Translations under genes and position numbers: made by a program
Source: Chamaelirium japonicum
Taxonomy: Eukaryota; Streptophyta; Magnoliopsida; Liliales; Melanthiaceae
Reading direction: 5' to 3'
Assembly (NCBI GenBank): GCA_947650365.1
Contig: CANTAL010000004.1
Span: 1,268,501-1,332,500, forward strand
DNA length: 64,000 nucleotides
Shown here: in pieces, positions 57,700 through 64,000 of the stretch
Numbering within the stretch: position 1 is the stretch's first letter
Layout: each line of letters begins with the position of its first letter
Notes under the pieces: model-generated
Databases searched by the model: none
What the model was told of the DNA's origin: nothing
Seen by the model: only the letters and a program-made list of their open reading frames with translations

Positions 57700-60246
57700 C
57701 GATGTTTATTTGAGCGATTTCTTTGATTGAAGGTGAAGCTTCCCACTTGATTGATGGAGGTTCGGAAAGTGGGATCTCCTTTGGTTGCTATCTTGAAGAA
57801 GTGCCAGTTTCATCTCTCGGACGCTTTGGTGGTACCAGATCTACTCAACGATCTGCCTTTGCCGCAGCTGCTTCACAAGATCGCCCAGCCTATTGATCTC
57901 CTCGGATGCAGACAATACTGTCTCTCGTTGTAAACTTGAGGAGTTGATGCTAGGAAGAGGAGATGGCATTGATGGTGGAGGAATAGCCGCCCGAGGATGA
58001 TGTTGTAGTTGGAAGTTCCTTCGATGATGGTGAACCTCACGGAGACTCAAGTCTCCCGACTTAGGTCCAGGGTGAATTCTTATTCACCCATGGTCATACT
58101 CTGCTCCCCGTTGAAGCCCGTGATCATGGTCGGGACAACTTCGAGGCTTGAATATTTGTGTCCCAGACGCTTGAATCAATCTGCGAACATGATATCGATG
58201 GAGCTTCCGATGTCGATGAAAATACGATTGACAGTGTTCCCGTCGATGATGAGCCGTAGGACCAGGGGATCACGATGCGGAGTATGGACTCCTTGAAGGT
58301 CGGAGTCGTTGAAGATGATCGATGGCCATGCCAAGCCTTTGACAGGTTTCTCGACCTAGGTATCTTCTGTGTTCGCTGTGGAGCGAACATTGAAGATGCG
58401 CCGCACTTGCCGATCGACCTCTTTCCGTATCAATATTTGATTGTGCAACGCTCCGTGGATATCAAAGGCATTGGCTCGCATAGTAATAGGTGATGGACCG
58501 ATAGAGATTTGGTGGACCCAACAAGCTTCCTTCCCCTTTATAGAAGAAGATTGGCGTTGGTCTTATCTGCCTTTGACAAACTCCTGTAGATGGCCTTCAC
58601 GTAGCAGGTCTTCTAGATGATTCTTTAAGTGGTAGTATCGATCGGTAGGATAGTCGTGGCTGCGATGAAAATCGCAGTAAACCGATCTGTCAGCGGTAAC
58701 CTTGGTATCTGGTTGCAGCGGATTCGGTCGTCGAAGAAACTCCTCATATTGAATCTGGTCAAGAATCTGCTCGACTGGAAGGATCCAATCTGTGAACATC
58801 GTCTTCTTCGGAGGCGATTTACGACCATCGTTCCTTGGCCGCTTAGATGGCAGAGGTGCCACTGCTTCCGTATTGTGAGCTTTGGCAGTATGCTTCGGTG
58901 CTTCTCTCTCGGCAGGTCGACGCCTGGTTTTACGTCCCTTCCGGGCGATCTGATCATCTTCGACCTCAATCTCCCTCTGGATTCGGTCAAACATCGAACC
59001 CAGGGAAGGCGGGGAATTGTGGATGAAGTCGTTGTAGATGTGCCGATCGAATCGGAGGGCATTTTGGAAGGCCAACATGATGGCCTCGTCGTCCAGATGT
59101 CGTTCGGAGAGAGCGGCGTGTTCGTTGCGGAATCTTCATGTGAAGCTGCGAAGATTCTTATCGGCTCCCATCCTCAGTCGATAGAGGGAATCAAGTTTCT
59201 TCTCTGGCTTCAGGTTGAGTTGATAGTGCTGCACGAAGTGGTTTGCAAGTACTCCGAACTGGATGATAGACCCAGCACGAAGGTTGTGGTACCAATCGAG
59301 AGATGGTTCATCGAGGCTTCTAGCGAAGGTTCGGTAGAGCACGTTGTTCTCTTCTTTATGCGGCGTTAGAGCTTGCTTGAACACTAGTATGTGGAGGGTA
59401 GGATCCCCTTTGAGATAGTTGAATTTCGGGAGAGTCGGAGTTCTCCAGCCTCTCGGGAAGGATGATTGAAATAAGCTTCGGTAGAGGGGTCCAGTGGAAG
59501 AGTATCCTTCTCTGTGACAATGTCCCCGAACTGGATGCAGATCGAGGGGCAAGATCGAGAGGTCTTGTCCAAGCCCTTGAGTAGTTGCCGGATGAATTTG
59601 GTGATGAAGATCGATTCCAGCTTCATGTTGGAGCGGGAAAGATGGGGAAGCTCTGCTCTTTGATGGCACTTCCTTCGTCCGATGCCTCACCCGTAGGTTG
59701 GGTTTCGACTGTGCCTACCTAACACAGTTGCGACCCGAGGATGATTGAGATGATTGGTCATCGATACGATCCCAAACACTCTGCTTCCACAGAGCAGTAG
59801 AGGGGATGGGGTTGCGACAATCTCTCTCGGGGGCTATGGTGCCCATAGACCTTCGTAGGTCGGAGTGAACCGATCATCAAGGCGCATCGACTCTCTCATT
59901 GAATAAAGGAACAGGGAGGGAGACCCCGGCATCAGAAGCTGCCTTCTTGAGGGCGTCTCTCTCGGCTATGAGCATGGCGTTCTACTTAGCCAGCTGTAGC
60001 AGCTGGAAGTCGAGCGCCGAGATCTGGTAGGTGGATGGAGGGTCCTCCATAGGAGTGGGGGTAGTTTTCCTGATCGACTGTTGGAGAGGCGGGGGGATCG
60101 ACCGATCTTCCACTTCCTGAACGAGCTGCTATCTCGGAGACAGTGAGAGGCTGCCCAAAGTTGAGTCGTTGACTCATTGAACGAGTTTCAGGACGAGATT
60201 GATTTTGACGAGTGTTGCTTCCCTCTGGATGATCCTGATGCCTCAT
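57700..60246 (-). pseudogene. gag and protease of the 12.8-kb element
   Basis: Starts about 60246 (MRHQDHPEGSNTRQNQ). Capsid-like parts are FKQALTPHKEENNVLYRTFARSLDEPSLDWYHNL, FVQHYQLNLKPEKKLDSLYRLRMGADKNLRSFT and FRNEHAALSERHLDDEAIMLAFQNAL. A basic stretch and YCDFHRSHDYPTDRYYHLKNHLEDLLREGHL (knuckle-like, C-F-H...) follow. The protease has IIDGNTVNRIFIDIGSSIDIMF near 58200, where D-I-G replaces D-T/S-G. Stops and frame changes occur near 59135, 58562 and beyond. Confidence 0.75.
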
Positions 60247-60401
60247 CTTTGCTATTTAAAGAAAGCAAAGAAAGCAACCAGATCTCCGGTGTCCTAACGG
60301 TTGTCTGCTCAACCGAGGGGACCAAGAAGTTTGGTTATCAAGATTGGTTGTCTGCTCAACCGATCTGATACTTGTTATAGAGCGGAACAAGCTTCTTGAT
60401 C

Positions 60402-60420
60402 GATCCCACAGACGGCGCTA
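60402..60420 (-). other. PBS of the 12.8-kb element
   Basis: The minus strand reads TAGCGCCGTCTGTGGGATC, three bases after the LTR end. It is the TGGCGCCGTCTGTGGGA type of many plant gypsy elements with one change. Confidence 0.75.
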
Positions 60421-60625
60421 AACTGTGGGGGATGATCTTCGTGCCAACCCGAAGACTCCGTCCAACCAGTCAATCGAGTTGAGTCGAAGGTCTGGCCGAG
60501 TGTTTGTCTAGGTTGTTGATTCGAATCTCATTCGTAGAAGCCTTTGAGCTTAGACTTTGAAGAGTAAGGATATCATATTGACACAACGTGTGATCTCGGA
60601 GTTCAGCCGAAGCCTACGTCTCCGT

Positions 60626-61245
<620 letters not shown>

Positions 61246-61896
61246 GTCTCCGTGCTATAGGGAGCAACCCGAATTCAGTAACACTTTGCTCGAAGTAACC
61301 TCGACAGGCCGAGTGTCACTGATCTCTTAGAAAAGAAGATCGAAGGAAATAGAATATCGAAGGGTTGGGATATCAGAGCTCTACATTTTTAAAACTCTGA
61401 TCCTAGAATCAGAGATTCGATTCTCAGACTTCGATTTCAGATCCCTTTTACATTGGTAGGGTCTGCTATTTATAGACTTTTCTGGAAGGATAACCGGGGC
61501 AAATGGCGGTTTCTGCTATCGTATCTGGGGATCCCCCAGGCGGAGCTGGTGGGTCTCGCTGTCATCTCTGTGAACCCCCCAGGCAGGGTTGGTGGGTCCC
61601 GTTATCGTCTCTGTGGACCCCCCAGGCAGGGCTGGTGGGCCCCGCTATCGTCTTTGTGGACCCCCCAAGTAGGGCCGGTGGGTCCCGTTGTCATCTCTGT
61701 GGACCCCCCAGGCGGAGCTGGTGGGTCCTGCTGTCGTCTCTGTGGACCCCCCAGGCGGAACTGGTGGGTCCCGCTGTCGTCTCTGTGGACCCCTCAGGCA
61801 AAGCTGGTGGGTCCCGCTGTCGTCTCAGTGGACCCTTCAAGCAGGGCTGGTGGGTCCCGCTGTCTGTGAGGCTTCTGGCCAAAATTTGCACCCACA

Positions 61897-61901
61897 CGTA
61901 A
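61897..61901. repeat. target-site duplication CGTAA (right)
   Basis: Partner of 49047-49051. Confidence 0.9.
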
Positions 61902-62949
61902 AATATCTAACACCCCTCATAGATGCAAACAATCCGAGCGTGCATCACACGGGAGCTCGGTAAAGTTGCTTTGGTAAATTTTACTAAGGGCACCCCTCAT
62001 TTTATTAAGGGCACCCCTAATTATGGATAAATTATTGAGGGCACTCCTAGATAAGAGAACACCATTTCCATGTCAAGAGGATACTAGAAATCTTAGGGGT
62101 CCTACAGGTTTGAACGGTTTCGTAATCGGAGCCCGGTACACGAGTGTACGACCATTAGAAGCATGGGGGGTATTTTGGTCTGTTTCCAAATAGCCCCGCA
62201 TGCCCTAATGACCGGCCACTCATGTTAGGGGTGCCCCATTTGTAGCCATGACCTGATATGGGGAGGATCTGAGAAGATCCTCCCCCAGATATGGATTGTT
62301 GCATAGTTGGAACAGCCCCCCCCTAAAATCTTGGGGGCGGTTTTATCGGGTGGTTGGATAGGATAGGACCAGCCATATCAAGGGGATTTTTAATCCCTAT
62401 GGCTGGTCATTTAAAGGTAGGGTGAAAGGAAAATTCGTGCAAGGGGTTCCAAGAGAGTATTGGCTGCAATCTATTGTTCCAAACGACCCTCTCTTGCACC
62501 GAAAATCTACACACCGTCCTCTCTCTTTCTCGTCTTCTTCAAGGCTTTTGCAAGCATCAAAAGTGGTTCGTTGGCGAGAGGCATTCAGAGATCTCTCAAT
62601 GAGGATGCGGTTGGGAGGGGAGGCTAGGTGAACCCAACGGTGGATCTACATCCGAACCTCGGTATCCATCTCCACCAACAAAAAAGAAAATCCTCCACAG
62701 TGAAAAATCCTGCACGAAGGTATAATTTTTCTATCGCTCGTTCTAAGTTTTAATGCATAGGTCATCTGATGTATGTTGCATCATCTCGTTAAAATGACGA
62801 TTAGGGGTTCGTACTATTCCATCATGTGTAGATGATAGGATTATATAATGTAGAATTTTTGTAGCACATACCCGGCAACGTGGTCCTATGATCGCTACCC
62901 GACTCTCGTTGTGCAGACTTTGATCAAGGGAATTAATTTTTCTCAATAA
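61902..62949 (+). mobile_element. copia LTR copy 2, right part
   Basis: Continues the LTR cut at 49046. TTACTAAGGGCACCCC at 61972 matches the end of copy 1 (47941). It then runs through ATTTAAAGG near 62410 (TATA-like), a leader-like stretch and a U5-like end, up to the PBS at 62951. About 2.1 kb in total when joined with 47960-49046. The exact right end is unclear. Confidence 0.6.
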
Positions 62950-62950
62950 C

Positions 62951-62963
62951 TGGTATCAGAGCC
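62951..62963 (+). other. initiator-Met tRNA primer-binding site of copia copy 2
   Basis: TGGTATCAGAGCC, followed by AGCGTTCGG. It shows that the LTR before it is a 5' LTR and that a copia internal region begins here. Confidence 0.8.
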
Positions 62964-63056
62964 AGCGTTCGGGTGTGTGGTACATGATGAGATTCTTATC
63001 GAATCCAATCATACGCACATGAAATGATAGTTCATCATCGGGTTCACTTCTTATCA

Positions 63057-63596
<540 letters not shown>

Positions 63597-63668
<72 letters not shown>
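63597..63668. repeat. (TA)n followed by (GA)n
   Basis: TA to 63642, then GA to 63668. Probably the other half of the microsatellite that the foldback element split. Confidence 0.95.
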
Positions 63669-64000
63669 ATACAGGGTATGAGGTGACAGCCCATTTGGGC
63701 ATTTGGCCTGTCAGCTCACAGCCCTTCCGATCGTGATCACCGCCCGTCCGTTTAAAAGAAAAAAAAAACATCGAACAACTACCCTCTCTCTCCTTCTCCC
63801 TCTCTCTCTCTCTCTCGCGACGGCAGCGGCAGCCCCGTCCCCGACCTCGGCAGTGGTAGCCCCGTCCCCGACCTCCCGCTCCAGCTGCCCCCTCCGGCAC
63901 CGGCACCGGATCCGGCCGGGGGACAGCGCACAGCTGGGTCGGAGGCTGTTCGGCTCCGGTGTCGGGGGACGGCGCGCAGGGGTCGGGGGCGCAGGGCCGG
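63669..64000. other. GC-rich end of the window
   Basis: A poly-A tract (63760), CT repeats (63784-63817), then GC-rich sequence with GGCAGCCCCGTCCCCGACCT-like repeats (two units near 63825-63880). No reliable ORF. It may be the start of another element. Confidence 0.4.

Overview
This is a plant nuclear genome window, almost certainly from an angiosperm. It holds one host gene, an NPH3/RPT2-like (NRL) gene on the minus strand, with spliced exons, a 10.7-kb first intron and LTR retrotransposons, MITEs and microsatellites all around it. The species cannot be told from the sequence. The large TE-filled intron fits a mid-to-large plant genome. No tRNA, rRNA, CRISPR or bacterial-type operon was seen.

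Layout. (1) 1-4250: 3' part of a plus-strand Ty3/gypsy element that looks Tat-like. It has a broken antisense ORF (1499->1), a 118-bp CGATCGG-rich array, a polypurine tract and the 3' LTR (3494-4250). It sits in a Ty1/copia fragment (4251-5600), followed by a ~297-bp tandem repeat (5600-6536). (2) 6537-24276: a minus-strand, apparently non-autonomous gypsy-related element with gag and protease-like sequence but no RT or integrase. Its internal region is present twice in direct order (6537-13017 and 15049-21598). Between the copies lie a GC-rich patch and a decayed coiled-coil ORF. A PBS-like site and a 2.67-kb LTR lie at the right. (3) 24703-38917: the NRL gene with four coding exons and a deduced 629 aa. 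Intron 1 holds a copia gag relic, a gypsy LTR with decayed pol, an 811-bp hAT-type MITE, a PIF/Harbinger-type MITE, a 19-bp minisatellite and a CT repeat. (4) 38918-40252: 5' UTR and promoter side of the gene plus a MITE fragment. (5) 40253-62963: a nest of elements. A Ty1/copia remnant is split by a 619-bp hAT-type MITE and by a 4.0-kb hAT element with a DUF4371-type transposase. Two copia LTRs in tandem follow. The second is split by a nearly full-structure 12.8-kb Tat-like element on the minus strand (49052-61896, TSD CGTAA), one of whose LTRs holds a further 620-bp hAT-type MITE. (6) 62964-64000: start of another copia internal region, a TA microsatellite split by a foldback MITE, a GA repeat and a GC-rich end.

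Relations. Target-site duplications give a relative order on the right: copia first, then MITE, hAT element and the second copia copy, then the Tat-like element, then the MITE in its LTR. Every TE coding region I could read carries stops, frameshifts or deletions. Many of the stops look like single C-to-T or G-to-A changes. The NRL gene reads open through every exon, so it is probably the only functional host gene here.
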